Assembly (NCBI GenBank): GCA_031409955.1
Contig: JANNYF010000152.1
Coordinates: 13,251 to 77,250 of the forward strand
Direction: 5' to 3'
Length of the DNA stretch: 64,000 nt
Source: JAFDVL01 sp031409955
GTDB lineage: Bacteria; Acidobacteriota; Blastocatellia; RBC074
The notes beneath the pieces are model-generated. The model made no database searches. It was not told the DNA's origin and worked only from the letters and a program-made list of their open reading frames with translations. Position 1 is the first letter of the stretch; each line of letters starts with the position of its first letter. This document shows, in pieces, positions 50,298 through 59,284 of this stretch. Made by a program: the position numbers and the translations under genes.

Positions 50298-50752
50298 GAT
50301 GCTCCTCGCATGCGACGTACCGTAGCAATCGTCGCCAATTCATCCATCAAATTCTGATCTTCGCGCGCCAGCTCCGCCACATAGCGGACATAGTATTGTT
50401 CGCGCAATTTTGCCGTCGCTTCCGCTGCTGCTGACGCTTTGACAAGCTCGTGCAATTTTGTTTCGCGGTGGCGCTCGCACGCCGCGTGATGCGCGCGCGC
50501 GGCGGCCAATCGGTGGTCCAACGTGGCAATGTATTCCGTGTGCATTTTGGCTTCGTGCGCGTTTGGTGCTTTGGTCTGCAAGTTGGCAGCGAACGCAGTG
50601 ATGGCTTGATTGATCGTGTCACGCAACGCTTCCAGATGGGCGGCGGCGGCGGTGACTTCGACGGCGGCTTGTGCCAAAGCACGTTCGGCGTTTTCGCGTT
50701 CCTGTTCGCGCAAATCGTGGAGCGTTTGCAATGAAAACTTGAAGCGTTTCAT
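50294..50752 (-). CDS. fliJ: Flagellar export chaperone FliJ
   Basis: A 152-residue, almost entirely helical protein. It starts MKRFKFSLQTLHDLREQERE and carries the RKxRLxxxLxxxxxxE coiled-coil style throughout, with a basic C-terminus. It binds FliI and FlhA and sorts substrates. The identity comes from position directly after fliI (four-base overlap) and the characteristic N-terminus; FliJ sequences are otherwise variable. Confidence 0.88.
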   Translation of the reverse strand: MKRFKFSLQTLHDLREQERENAERALAQAAVEVTAAAAHLEALRDTINQAITAFAANLQTKAPNAHEAKMHTEYIATLDHRLAAARAHHAACERHRETKLHELVKASAAAEATAKLREQYYVRYVAELAREDQNLMDELATIATVRRMRGAS

Positions 50753-52125
50753 GCGTTACCCTCCCGCGCACCAACGGTCATCAAGTGTGAAACCGCGTCC
50801 GCAATCGTGACGGCATCCTCCCGCTCCTGTCGCAAGTAGCCGATCATTTGGTCGTAGCGCGCGATGGCTTCGTCCACGCGTCGGTTGCTGCCGGATTGAT
50901 ACGCGCCAATGTTAATAAGGTCTTCGGCCTTTTCGTAGGCCGCCAACAGCTCGCGCAAATGCCCGGCAGCCGCGCGATGTTCTTTGGTTGTGACTTCAGA
51001 AAACAACCGCGAATTGCTGTGCAGAATATCAATGCATGGATAGTGATTGCGGGCCGCCAATGCGCGCGAAAGCATAATGTGTCCGTCCAGAATCGAGCGC
51101 ACAGAATCGGCGATGGGTTCGTTCATATCGTCACCTTCGACCAGCACCGTGTAAAAGCCGGTGATCGAGCCGCCCGCTGAGAAATTGCCCGCGCGTTCGA
51201 GCAGACGCGGTAACAACGCAAACACCGAGGGCGTGTAGCCGCGCGACGAAGGCGGTTCGCCTGCTGCCAAACCAATCTCGCGCTGCGCCATCGCAAAGCG
51301 CGTCACCGAATCCATAATCAACAACACGTTCGCGCCCTGGTCTTTGAAGTATTCCGCCATCGCTGTCGCCGCCATTGCCGCACGAATGCGCACCAGCGGC
51401 GCATCATCTGAAGTCGAAACAACCAGCACGGAACGCTTCATGCCTTCTTCGCCGAGTTCGCGTTCGATGAAGCCCCGAACCTCGCGGCCTCGTTCACCGA
51501 TCAACGCGATCACGTTCAAATCCGCCGCCGTGTTTTTCGCCATCATGCCGAGCAACGTGGATTTGCCGACGCCGGAACCACCGAAGATGCCGATGCGCTG
51601 TCCGACGCCTACGGTCAGCAGCCCGTCAATTGAGCGCACGCCCGTGCCGAGTGGTTCGCTGATGTTGGCGCGCGCCAGTGGGTTGGTGGAATCGCGATGC
51701 AGCGGGTAATGATCTTTGGCTTCAATCGGGCCGCGGTCATCCAATGGCCTGCCCATCGCATCAATCACGCGACCTAAAAACCGCTCGCCGACGGGAACGC
51801 TGGCGGACGTACCTGCGGCAATAACTGAATCGCCTGCGCGCACGCGTGGCATTCGTCCCAGCGGCATCAACAACACGGTTTCATCGCGGAAGCCAATGAC
51901 TTCAAGCTCTGCATCCGGCTCGCCCTCCTGCCCTTTGAGCAAACACATATCGCCGACCGACACGGCAGGCCCGTTGGATTCGACGACCAGGCCAACGGCG
52001 CGCGAAATAATGCCGGACGAGGTCATCGGCTGCATAGCGTTGAGCCGCTTGAAATACGGTGACAGCAGCGACGACGCGTCGGCCTGTGCATATTGCTCAA
52101 TGGTGTGTTGTCTGATCCAGCCCAT
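50749..52125 (-). CDS. fliI: Flagellum-specific ATPase FliI
   Basis: A 458-residue F1-beta-like ATPase. Walker A is FGGSGVGKSTLLGM, the family-specific motif VIALIGERGREVRGFIE follows, Walker B is ANVLLIMDSVTRFA, and SRGYTPSVFALLPRLLERAG is present. It powers unfolding and export. The first ATG at 52125 gives MGWIRQHTIEQYAQADASSL, a plausible length; the ribosome site is not strong. It is preceded by a 150-base spacer holding a palindromic element, then fliH. Confidence 0.95.
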   Translation of the reverse strand: MGWIRQHTIEQYAQADASSLLSPYFKRLNAMQPMTSSGIISRAVGLVVESNGPAVSVGDMCLLKGQEGEPDAELEVIGFRDETVLLMPLGRMPRVRAGDSVIAAGTSASVPVGERFLGRVIDAMGRPLDDRGPIEAKDHYPLHRDSTNPLARANISEPLGTGVRSIDGLLTVGVGQRIGIFGGSGVGKSTLLGMMAKNTAADLNVIALIGERGREVRGFIERELGEEGMKRSVLVVSTSDDAPLVRIRAAMAATAMAEYFKDQGANVLLIMDSVTRFAMAQREIGLAAGEPPSSRGYTPSVFALLPRLLERAGNFSAGGSITGFYTVLVEGDDMNEPIADSVRSILDGHIMLSRALAARNHYPCIDILHSNSRLFSEVTTKEHRAAAGHLRELLAAYEKAEDLINIGAYQSGSNRRVDEAIARYDQMIGYLRQEREDAVTIADAVSHLMTVGAREGNA

Positions 52126-52145
52126 TGTTATTCCTTATTAGTTGA

Positions 52146-52252
52146 ACCACGGGGAACACGGGGGCACGGGGAGGAAGGAGAGTTGGTAATACGAAGAAAC
52201 GGCTGGCACGGATTTGCCGTGTCACCGCGTCTCTCCCCGTGTTCCCCGTGGT
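52146..52252. repeat. Palindromic element ACCACGGGGAACACGGGG / CCCCGTGTTCCCCGTGGT
   Basis: Arms ACCACGGGGAACACGGGG (52146-52163) and CCCCGTGTTCCCCGTGGT (52235-52252) are perfect inverted copies, with a partial GCACGGGG repeat. It lies between fliH and fliI. Confidence 0.88.
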
Positions 52253-52279
52253 AAAACAGTCTACTCAATCCCTACTCCT

Positions 52280-53002
52280 TCATTGAAAAAAGCCGCGCTC
52301 AATGCTGGCAAATTGTTGTTCGATGCGGGCGTCAATGTCGCCATGTTCGCTTTGAATAATGCAGCCGCCGCGCCCGACGGAGGCGTCCGCCACAAATTCC
52401 AAAGCGCTGGTGTTGCTCAATTCGTGACGACGTGCGGTGACGTATTCAAAGTCTTCGGGATGCAGCAACACCTTGGCGACTGCCCGTGGATGTAAGCGTT
52501 CGAGTGCCACGCGCGCCAACGTCAACACGATGTCTGAATCAGTGGTCACTTCCCGATGCACAACTTTGCGCGCCACCTCCAACGCGAGTTTTACCAGATC
52601 GCGTTCCGCTCGCGCCGCAATCAATGCGTAGAGAGGTTCCAGTTCGGACAGAGTGTGCGAGAGTTTTTCGCGCAGGTCTTCGGCGGCAGTGTTCACGTCT
52701 TCCGCCACTTTGGCACGCGCGGCGGCAAACCCTGTTTCATACGCGTCGCTCTCAATTTGAGAGACGCGTGCCTGCGCCTCGGCCAGCAAGGCATTCGCTT
52801 TCGCCTCTGCCGTTGCGATGAGTTCGCGCGCTTGTCGTTCGACCTCCTCCAGGCGGAACTGCGGCGCGTGCATTTCTGCGGTGGACGGACTTTCAGCGCT
52901 CTCCCAAAATCCTTCGGCGACCGATCCCGCTTGACGGGGAATAGTGAAGGGCGCAAAAGCCACGCCAACTGGTGGCCCGGCCTTGAATAACCTAGCTGAC
53001 AT
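52280..53002 (-). CDS. fliH: Flagellar export regulator FliH
   Basis: A 240-residue protein from the ATG at 53002 (MSARLFKAGPPVGVAFAPFT), which overlaps the fliG stop by 11 bases. The longer frame lies within fliG and is rejected. The middle is a long coiled coil (FRLEEVERQARELIATAEAK, NALLAEAQARVSQIE), and the C-terminal part resembles FliH/V-type E subunits (LVKLALEVARKVVHREVTTD and VTARRHELSNT...GGCIIQSEHGDIDARIEQQ). It inhibits and localises FliI. The start could also be at 53008. Confidence 0.9.
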   Translation of the reverse strand: MSARLFKAGPPVGVAFAPFTIPRQAGSVAEGFWESAESPSTAEMHAPQFRLEEVERQARELIATAEAKANALLAEAQARVSQIESDAYETGFAAARAKVAEDVNTAAEDLREKLSHTLSELEPLYALIAARAERDLVKLALEVARKVVHREVTTDSDIVLTLARVALERLHPRAVAKVLLHPEDFEYVTARRHELSNTSALEFVADASVGRGGCIIQSEHGDIDARIEQQFASIERGFFQ

Positions 53003-54110
53003 AGCCATCCTCTCCGCCTTCGCCGCCGCCGAGGTTGATGATGCCCTGCTCTTCGAGTTCGCGCATAACGTCCACGACTTCGCGTTGCGCTCCGGTAACA
53101 TCTTTGATTTTGACCTGTCCCATGAAATCCATTTCTTCCTTCATCATCTCGACCGCGCGCGAGGACATATTCGAGAAAAAGCGGCTTTGCAATTCGGGGG
53201 TCGTGCCCTTGAGTGCAAGCGCCAGCACCTTCTTGTCCACGCGTTGCAGCATTTCACGAATGCCGAGATCGTCCACCAGCAACAGATCATCAAAGGTCAT
53301 CATCAAGTTGCGAATTGCCAGCGCGAGATCGGGATTGCCGGCTTCAATTTCTTCCAGCATTTTCTGCGCGACATCGCGTTCGAGTCGGTTGCAGATTTCC
53401 GCCACGGGACGCACGCCGCCGACCGCCTGGCGATTGTCGCTGCCGATGGCTTTGAGCTTGTGATCCAGCACGACCGAAATCTGGCGAATGACATCCTGCG
53501 AAATGGATTGCAGGCTCGCCATGCGCAATGCAATGTCAGCGCGTTGGGCTTCCGGCAAACAACGCAATGTGGCCGCCGCCGTCTGTGGTTCGAGATGCGC
53601 TAAAACCAGGGCGATGGTTTGCGGATGTTCGTTCTGAAACAGCTTCGAGAGTTGCTGCGGATCAATCTTTTGCAAGGCGTCGAAGCCAACTGTAGATTCG
53701 AGCGAGCGCGTGATGCGATCCAGCAAGCGGCGCGCGGTTTCCGGCCCATACGCTTTGGTGATGAGGCGCTTCGCATAATCAATGCCACCCGTCACCACGT
53801 AGTTGCGCGCGGTCAGCAATTGCTCGAACTCCTGCAAAATTTCGTTGGCAACGTCGGCGGGGATTTGTTGGAGCGAAGCTAATTCGCGCGAGATGGCTTG
53901 CACTTCATCTTCTTCCAAAAAGCGGAAGACTTCGCTAATCGCATCGTCATCCAATGACGCACACAGAATGGCGGCCTTGCGCGTACCCGCCAACGTCTCC
54001 GTCATGCGGCGCATAGTATTGCCCGCCTGCGCTATCGGCAGAGAAGAAGGGCGCTCATCTTCATCTTCGAGCGCTTCGAGCATTTGTGCGGCGGTTGCGG
54101 CTTCAGCCAT
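52992..54110 (-). CDS. fliG: Flagellar motor switch protein FliG
   Basis: A 372-residue protein from the ATG at 54110 (MAEAATAAQMLEALEDEDER) with GAGGAA nine bases upstream. The N-terminal 40 residues are an unusual Ala/Glu-rich leader. Then come FliG domains: TRKAAILCASLDDDAISEVF, the ARMM region LSKLFQNEHPQTIALVLAHL with EHPQ, and the C-terminal torque domain with charged residues (LMMTFDDLLLVDDLGIREML, LALALKGTTPELQSRFFSNM, SSRAVEMMKEEMDFMG). It joins the MS ring to the C-ring. Confidence 0.96.
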   Translation of the reverse strand: MAEAATAAQMLEALEDEDERPSSLPIAQAGNTMRRMTETLAGTRKAAILCASLDDDAISEVFRFLEEDEVQAISRELASLQQIPADVANEILQEFEQLLTARNYVVTGGIDYAKRLITKAYGPETARRLLDRITRSLESTVGFDALQKIDPQQLSKLFQNEHPQTIALVLAHLEPQTAAATLRCLPEAQRADIALRMASLQSISQDVIRQISVVLDHKLKAIGSDNRQAVGGVRPVAEICNRLERDVAQKMLEEIEAGNPDLALAIRNLMMTFDDLLLVDDLGIREMLQRVDKKVLALALKGTTPELQSRFFSNMSSRAVEMMKEEMDFMGQVKIKDVTGAQREVVDVMRELEEQGIINLGGGEGGEDGYVS

Positions 54111-54145
54111 AGTCAGTTCCTCTAAAAAAGGCAAAGGCAAAGATT

Positions 54146-54189
54146 GACTCTCAATTGATCTGAAATTTGAAATTTGAAATTTGAGATGA
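54146..54189. repeat. TTTGAAATTTGAAATTTGAGA tandem words
   Basis: Three tandem AAATTTG words (about 54163-54186) stand in the fliF-fliG spacer. A similar stretch AAATTTGAAATTTGAAATT occurs at 56956-56974 between flgC and flgB. Confidence 0.6.
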
Positions 54190-54230
54190 CAATGATTTTT
54201 CCGAATCCCACTTTTGCCTTTTGATTTTTT

Positions 54231-56075
54231 TTAGCTCCTTGTTTCGTGCAGCCACGTGCGCAAAGTCATTGCCACAAGCTCGGGTTCCTGGCGGCTGCGT
54301 TCGGTTAATCGTTCGCGCAAAATCAGCGGCGAAGATAACTCGACTTCGATTGCGCTGGCCATTGCGCCGGACGCTATGCCGCCGGGCTTCGCGCTTGTGG
54401 CGAATTCCTGCGGCGCATTCATTTCGGCCTCTAATTCGGCGACGGTGCGCGGCGTAGTGTCACTCAACAACTGCGCGACGGTGGTGGCTTCGGACGAGGG
54501 CGCGGCAAGCTGGTTCTCACGTTTTTCTTCGATCCGCGCATTGCCCGTTCCGACGGTACCCGCCGTGTCTGCGGTTGCGCCCACCTCTGCTGCCGCCAAC
54601 AATTTAGGCTCGGCTGCGCCCGATGCCTTCAGCGCTTTTTGCGCGGGACGAACAACGAAGAAAATTAATAACAACGCGGCCAGCACGAGCGAGCCGTATT
54701 TGATTCCGGTCAGCACCATGTCGCGATACCGATCCAACCAGGATGGCTTGCTCGCTTCGTCGTCCATTTTGTTGAAGGGGAACGATTCGACGACCACTTG
54801 ATCGCCGCGTTTGGTATCAATACCAATGGCCGCCGCCACCAAATCCTGAATCCGCTTCAGCTCTTCAGGGGCCCGCGCAACGGACGCGCCGTTCACCGCT
54901 TTGTGATCTATCAACACCGAAGCAGACAGCCGCGTGACGCGCCCCAGGCCGCCAATCGTGCGGCGAATGGTCTTGTCAATTTCGTAATTGAGGGTTGAGG
55001 CGTTGCGCTGATCGGGAGCCATCTGCGGCGGCATTGCAGGCGTGGGCTGTGGTGTCGCTTGCGACTGTCCATTGGCAGGCGGCGTGGGCGTGGGCGTGGG
55101 TATCGGAGTAGGCGGCGGTACCCGATTGTTAGGATCATTGCCGCGCGTGCCGACAACGCCGCTGATCGCCGGGCCGGGCGTGCGATATTCGGCGGAGCTT
55201 TGTTGCGAACGAATGACGGCAGATTGGGGGTCGTATTTTTCTTCGGTTTGCTCAACCTGGCTGAAGTCCACGTCTGCTGCAACATCAGCCTGCACGTGAC
55301 CTTTGCCGACCACTGGTTCCAGCAAGGCAATGATGCGCGCGGCGGTTTCAGTTTCCAGCTTCTGCCGCGTTTCCAGATGTGAATTGAAGATATTTGCGCC
55401 GCCGGCTGCCGCCCCGTTGCGACCGGGCGCAGACAACAATCGCCCCCGATTGTCCATCACGGTGACATCTGCCGGATCAAGCCCTTCTGCCGAGGAAGCG
55501 ACCAGATTGACAATCGCATCCGTGCGTTCGCGCGCCAGTTCGCGGGATTGCCGCATGCGCAAAACGACGGAGGCTTTTCCCTTTTCTTTCTTTTCGGCAA
55601 AGACTGATTCGCGTGATGGTGTGATGTGAACGCGCGCGGTTTCGACTTCGTCCAGGCCTTCCAACGTGCGAGCGAGTTCGCCTTCGAGCGCGCGTTGGTA
55701 ATTCACTTTTTGCGAGAAATCCGTCGCGCCGAAATTGGCACGATCAAAAATATCGAAGCCCACATGACCGCCTGTCAACGTATTGGACGCCATTTGCAAC
55801 CGCAGTTCCGGCACGCGCTCCGACGGCACACTGATCGTGCTGCCATTCGCGGAAAGGCGATAGGGAACATTGGACGCTTTCAGTTGTTCGATGATCGCTT
55901 GTGCGTCCGTGCCTTTAAGGTCAGAAAACAGCACGCCATATTCGGTTTGCGAACCGAAATAGGCCAGCGTGACCAACAACCCCAAGGTGCCGACCACAGA
56001 GCCGCCGACAGCCAACCGCTGCCGCAGCGTGAGCCGGTTCCACTGAGCAATCCATTGCGAGAGAAATTCAGGCAT
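54231..56075 (-). CDS. fliF: Flagellar MS-ring protein FliF
   Basis: A 614-residue inner-membrane ring protein. The first helix is at about 22-42 (RLAVGGSVVGTLGLLVTLAY), the second at about 450-475 (TGIKYGSLVLAALLLIFFVV). Ring-building motifs in between include EGELARTLEGLDEVETARVH and ARIIALLEPVVGKGHVQADV. A Pro/Thr-rich loop (PPPTPIPTPTPTPPANG) interrupts the periplasmic part. The C-terminal FliG-binding segment reads LILRERLTERSRQEPELVAM. Typical length and order; fliE is upstream. Confidence 0.95.
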   Translation of the reverse strand: MPEFLSQWIAQWNRLTLRQRLAVGGSVVGTLGLLVTLAYFGSQTEYGVLFSDLKGTDAQAIIEQLKASNVPYRLSANGSTISVPSERVPELRLQMASNTLTGGHVGFDIFDRANFGATDFSQKVNYQRALEGELARTLEGLDEVETARVHITPSRESVFAEKKEKGKASVVLRMRQSRELARERTDAIVNLVASSAEGLDPADVTVMDNRGRLLSAPGRNGAAAGGANIFNSHLETRQKLETETAARIIALLEPVVGKGHVQADVAADVDFSQVEQTEEKYDPQSAVIRSQQSSAEYRTPGPAISGVVGTRGNDPNNRVPPPTPIPTPTPTPPANGQSQATPQPTPAMPPQMAPDQRNASTLNYEIDKTIRRTIGGLGRVTRLSASVLIDHKAVNGASVARAPEELKRIQDLVAAAIGIDTKRGDQVVVESFPFNKMDDEASKPSWLDRYRDMVLTGIKYGSLVLAALLLIFFVVRPAQKALKASGAAEPKLLAAAEVGATADTAGTVGTGNARIEEKRENQLAAPSSEATTVAQLLSDTTPRTVAELEAEMNAPQEFATSAKPGGIASGAMASAIEVELSSPLILRERLTERSRQEPELVAMTLRTWLHETRS

Positions 56076-56080
56076 TCGGG

Positions 56081-56164
56081 TCTAAAAAGTCGGAGAGTCG
56101 GGAGAGTCGGAGAGTTTGGAGAGTCGAGAGAGTCAATAGAGTCAGGACTCTTCAGACCCTAATT
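56081..56164. repeat. Slipped palindrome of the GAGAGTC family, copy 4
   Basis: AGTCGGAGAGTCGGGAGAGT with more GAGAGTC words, then CAGGACTCTTCAGACCC. It fills the fliE-fliF spacer. Confidence 0.8.
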
Positions 56165-56167
56165 GAC

Positions 56168-56473
56168 TCAAACTTGCATGCGCATCACTTCTTCAAAAGC
56201 ACCAATGAATTTGTTGCGCACTTGCAGCGCCAGTTGAAAGCTGAGATCAGCGGTTTGCAACGCGGCGATGGTACGATGCAGGTCTTGCGATTCGCCTGTC
56301 ACAGCTTTCCCAATCTCTTGCTCGGCACCTTTCTGCGTGCGATCCAACGTTTCAATCGAAGATTTCACATACTCGCCAAACGACGAAGAGCCAGCGCCCA
56401 TAATCGAACTGGCTAAGGTCGGCGACGCAATCGGCGTCGGCGTCGTCAGGGCTAACGTTCCAGAAGTTTTCAT
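56168..56473 (-). CDS. fliE: Flagellar basal-body protein FliE
   Basis: A 101-residue protein of family length. The C-terminal half holds the FliE core (LHRTIAALQTADLSFQLALQ and VRNKFIGAFEEVMRMQV). It couples the MS ring to the proximal rod. Its start overlaps the flgC stop by one base, the usual flgB-flgC-fliE arrangement. Confidence 0.95.
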   Translation of the reverse strand: MKTSGTLALTTPTPIASPTLASSIMGAGSSSFGEYVKSSIETLDRTQKGAEQEIGKAVTGESQDLHRTIAALQTADLSFQLALQVRNKFIGAFEEVMRMQV

Positions 56474-56928
56474 TATGCTTCACCTAATTTGAGAGTGGCG
56501 CGCGCGAGTTCTTTGGCTGTATTGAACGCCGTAGCATTGGCTTCAAACGAGCGCGCGGCAGAGATCATATTGACGGTTTCTTCGAGCGGGTCTACGTCCG
56601 GCAACTTCACGTAGCCATCGGTATCCGCATCAGGATGTCCCGGGTCAAAGCGCCGGATGAATTGATCCGGTGGCGCGAGTTCCGCGCTGATCCGCACGCC
56701 CTGCGGCGCGCCCGATTGCGCATCGGCAAACAGGCTGGGCGAATCTGAAAATGAATTGTTCTCCTGTATCGCCACCGTTTCAAATACGATGTCGCGGCGA
56801 CGATATGGCCCGCCTTCGTTGGTGCGCGTGGAATGCGCGTTGGCCAGGTTCGCGGCGGCAGTTTCCAACCGCTCGCGTTGTGCCGTCATACCTTGCGATG
56901 AAATTTTGAAGATGGTGAATAGTGACAT
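56473..56928 (-). CDS. flgC: Flagellar proximal rod protein FlgC
   Basis: A 151-residue rod protein. N-terminal motif FKISSQGMTAQRERLETAAA and NLANAHSTRTNEGGPYRRRD, and C-terminal motif DPLEETVNMISAARSFEANA and TAFNTAKELARATLKLGE, both with the rod/hook heptad pattern. Located 54 bases after flgB. Confidence 0.96.
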   Translation of the reverse strand: MSLFTIFKISSQGMTAQRERLETAAANLANAHSTRTNEGGPYRRRDIVFETVAIQENNSFSDSPSLFADAQSGAPQGVRISAELAPPDQFIRRFDPGHPDADTDGYVKLPDVDPLEETVNMISAARSFEANATAFNTAKELARATLKLGEA

Positions 56929-56982
56929 AATTGCTAATGCGAGAGCGCCAAGCTCAAATTTGAAATTTGAAATTGGCCCCGT

Positions 56983-57363
56983 TTACCTTCCCTCACGAAT
57001 GGCCATCCGCAACGTGCGGATGCGTGATTGCAGCATCGTGGTGCCGGTCAAATAATTCATGCCAGCATTCGAGAGAGCGGACATCTCCTGCCCGGGGTCT
57101 ACGTTATTGCCATCCAGGCCGGACACGCGCTTGTTTTGCGCCACGACGCTCGGCGTGTGTTCAAATCCCGTGCCCATAGAACCGGGTGTCAACGCTTCGT
57201 CAGTGGCTTGCTTTAAGTAATCAGCGAACTCTAGTTCCTGTGCCTGAAAACCGGGCGTGTCCACGTTGGCCAGGTTGCTGGCTACGATTTGTGCGCGCTG
57301 GCTGTGAACATCTAAAAACTGAGTCAACAAATTGGTGATCCTATCCAGACCAGGTGCGTCCAT
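56983..57363 (-). CDS. flgB: Flagellar proximal rod protein FlgB
   Basis: A 126-residue rod protein with the N-terminal motif LLTQFLDVHSQRAQIVASNL and ANVDTPGFQAQELEFADYLK, and a C-terminal GNNVDPGQEMSALSNAGMNY. It opens the large minus-strand flagellar block, and a strong sigma54 promoter stands 26 bases upstream of its start. Confidence 0.96.
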   Translation of the reverse strand: MDAPGLDRITNLLTQFLDVHSQRAQIVASNLANVDTPGFQAQELEFADYLKQATDEALTPGSMGTGFEHTPSVVAQNKRVSGLDGNNVDPGQEMSALSNAGMNYLTGTTMLQSRIRTLRMAIREGR

Positions 57364-57856
57364 AGTCGAATACCTCCAACGGCAGTCTTAGCAACCATCG
57401 TGCCTGAAGTGTAATTGGCGAAATTATTAGAGTTATTCCGATAGGTGGGAAAAGAAGAAGGCGCGCGCCTGCCAGCACGCCGACACTTACCGTAGGCACT
57501 GCCGTGATTTCGTCACTCTTTCAGCCAGAGGCAAGCAAAATGACTGAATTCAGCCGGGCTTTTGTCACTTTCTCATATTTTCTTCTTGCATTACCTTACG
57601 TTTTCGCTAAACTGCGCCTGCCTCGACCCCGAACTCAACCTTTGACTCAAACATGTTAGCCCACGAATTTGATTTTTCAGCGGTTCCCACTCAACAAGAA
57701 TACGCACCGCTTTGAACGCGGTATGGGACTTCTCACAACCTGACGAAAACCGTTCCCATGACGAGTTCATACAAGCAATGTTTCCGCCCTGGAAACCGAT
57801 CTTAAATTATTGAGCGCGTCTCTCAACAACCAAGCGCGCTGGTTTGGTTCCCTGCA
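57364..57856. other. Divergent control region between flgB and the sigma54 activator gene
   Basis: About 490 bases. It holds the flgB sigma54 promoter (57389-57405) and a dyad GTGATTTCGTCAC (57504-57516) about 100 bases upstream of it, suitably placed for an activator site. TGTCACTTTCTCAT at about 57558 is a possible second half. The remaining sequence, including the start of the plus-strand gene, shows no clear sigma70 promoter. Confidence 0.6.
57389..57405 (-). promoter_or_regulatory. Sigma54 (-24/-12) promoter of flgB
   Basis: On the minus strand the sequence is AGGCACGATGGTTGCTA, matching the GGCACG-N4-TTGC consensus with GG and GC ten bases apart. It is 26 bases before the flgB ATG. Confidence 0.85.
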
Positions 57857-59284
57857 ATGAAGATACGGATTTTATTGGTCGAAGCAGATCTGGAAGTGCG
57901 GACAATGATGCGGCAAGTGGTTGCGTCCGAATACCACGCCACCACCGTGCGCAGCGCCGAAGAAGCGGTTGTTCTTTTGGAAAAAGAACCCTTCGATATT
58001 GTTGTTCTTGATATCAATTTACCGGGGATGTCCGGGCTGGATTTGCTGCAACATTGCCCGCGCCTGCGACCCGGCATCATTACCATCGTCATCACGGCGC
58101 ACGCCACGATTGAAACCGCGGTCGAAGCGATGAAACGCGGCGCGACTGAGTTTTTGATGAAGCCCTTGGCCACAGAAGATTTGTTGAGCGCCTTGAGTGT
58201 CGCCGCCGAACGCGTATCGCGTCAGGCACTGTCCAGTGCGGGCAGCGGTATGGCTCCCGTGGACATCGTGGCGGAATCGCAAGTGATGCGCACACTGCTC
58301 ACACAAGCCACCACTATCGCACCTTTCAATACAACCGTTCTGATCACAGGCGAAACGGGCACGGGCAAAGAATTGGTGGCGCGGGCGATTCATCAACACA
58401 GCCCGCGCAGCCATCGTCCGCTGGTCGCGCTCAACTGTGCGGCGATCCCGGAACAATTGCTGGAAGATGAACTCTTCGGACACGTCAAAGGAGCCTTTAC
58501 CGGCGCCCATAACGCGCGCATCGGGCGCTTTGAGCAAGCGGATGGCGGCACGTTGTTTCTGGATGAAATCGGCGATATGAGTTTGTCGTTGCAGGCGAAG
58601 TTGCTGCGCGTTTTGCAGGAGCGCGAATTTGAAAAACTCGGTTCGTCGCGCACGACCAAAGTGGATGTGCGCATTGTCGCGGCGACCAGCGCTGATTTGG
58701 GAAAACGTGTCAGTGAGGGCAACTTCCGGCCTGACTTGTATTACCGCTTGAATGTCGTGCATTTGCGTTTGCCGGCGTTGCGTTTGCGGCGGGAAGATAT
58801 TCACCCGCTGGCCAAACAGTTGTTGATTCGCTTTTGCGCGAGCGCCGGATTGCCATCGAAAACCATTGCCTCCGACGCGTGGGAAGCCTTGACCAGTTAT
58901 TATTGGCCGGGCAATGTGCGCCAGCTTCAGAATGCGATGGAACGCGCGGCGGCGTTGTCGGGCGCGCGCCTGGATATGCAATTGTTTGATCTGCCGGAAG
59001 AAGTACGCGGCGGCGCGGAATTCGGCATCAGCACACCGCTCGCTAATGTCAGCCTGCCCCTCCCGACGATTCCGACGGCGATTCCCGATGAAGGCTTGAG
59101 TTATGAAGCTATTGTCGCAACAGTCGAGCGCGAGCTGCTGCTCAAGTCGCTCAAGAAAACCGGCGGCAATAAAGTGCGGGCGGCGAAATTGTTGCATATG
59201 AAACGGACGACCTTTGCGGAAAAATTGAAGCGCTTGCAACCGGAGATGGAGGCTGATTTGTTGGAGGAATGTCAGGCCAGTTGA
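57857..59284 (+). CDS. NtrC-type sigma54-dependent response regulator (FlgR/FleQ-like)
   Basis: A 475-residue activator. Residues 1-120 are a receiver domain with the phosphoacceptor Asp in VVLDINLPG, the switch Thr in VITAHA and Lys in LMKPLA. The acidic-pocket position is altered (LLVEADLEV in place of VDDD). Residues about 140-375 are the AAA+ module: GETGTGKELVAR (Walker A), LFGHVKGAFTGAH with GAFTGA, DGGTLFLDEIGDM (Walker B). The C-terminal Fis-type helix-turn-helix reads TGGNKVRAAKLLHMKRTTFA. It should drive the sigma54 promoters found before flgB and fliC. No sensor kinase is adjacent. Its end overlaps the convergent flgN-like gene by 13 bases. Confidence 0.93.
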   Translation: MKIRILLVEADLEVRTMMRQVVASEYHATTVRSAEEAVVLLEKEPFDIVVLDINLPGMSGLDLLQHCPRLRPGIITIVITAHATIETAVEAMKRGATEFLMKPLATEDLLSALSVAAERVSRQALSSAGSGMAPVDIVAESQVMRTLLTQATTIAPFNTTVLITGETGTGKELVARAIHQHSPRSHRPLVALNCAAIPEQLLEDELFGHVKGAFTGAHNARIGRFEQADGGTLFLDEIGDMSLSLQAKLLRVLQEREFEKLGSSRTTKVDVRIVAATSADLGKRVSEGNFRPDLYYRLNVVHLRLPALRLRREDIHPLAKQLLIRFCASAGLPSKTIASDAWEALTSYYWPGNVRQLQNAMERAAALSGARLDMQLFDLPEEVRGGAEFGISTPLANVSLPLPTIPTAIPDEGLSYEAIVATVERELLLKSLKKTGGNKVRAAKLLHMKRTTFAEKLKRLQPEMEADLLEECQAS

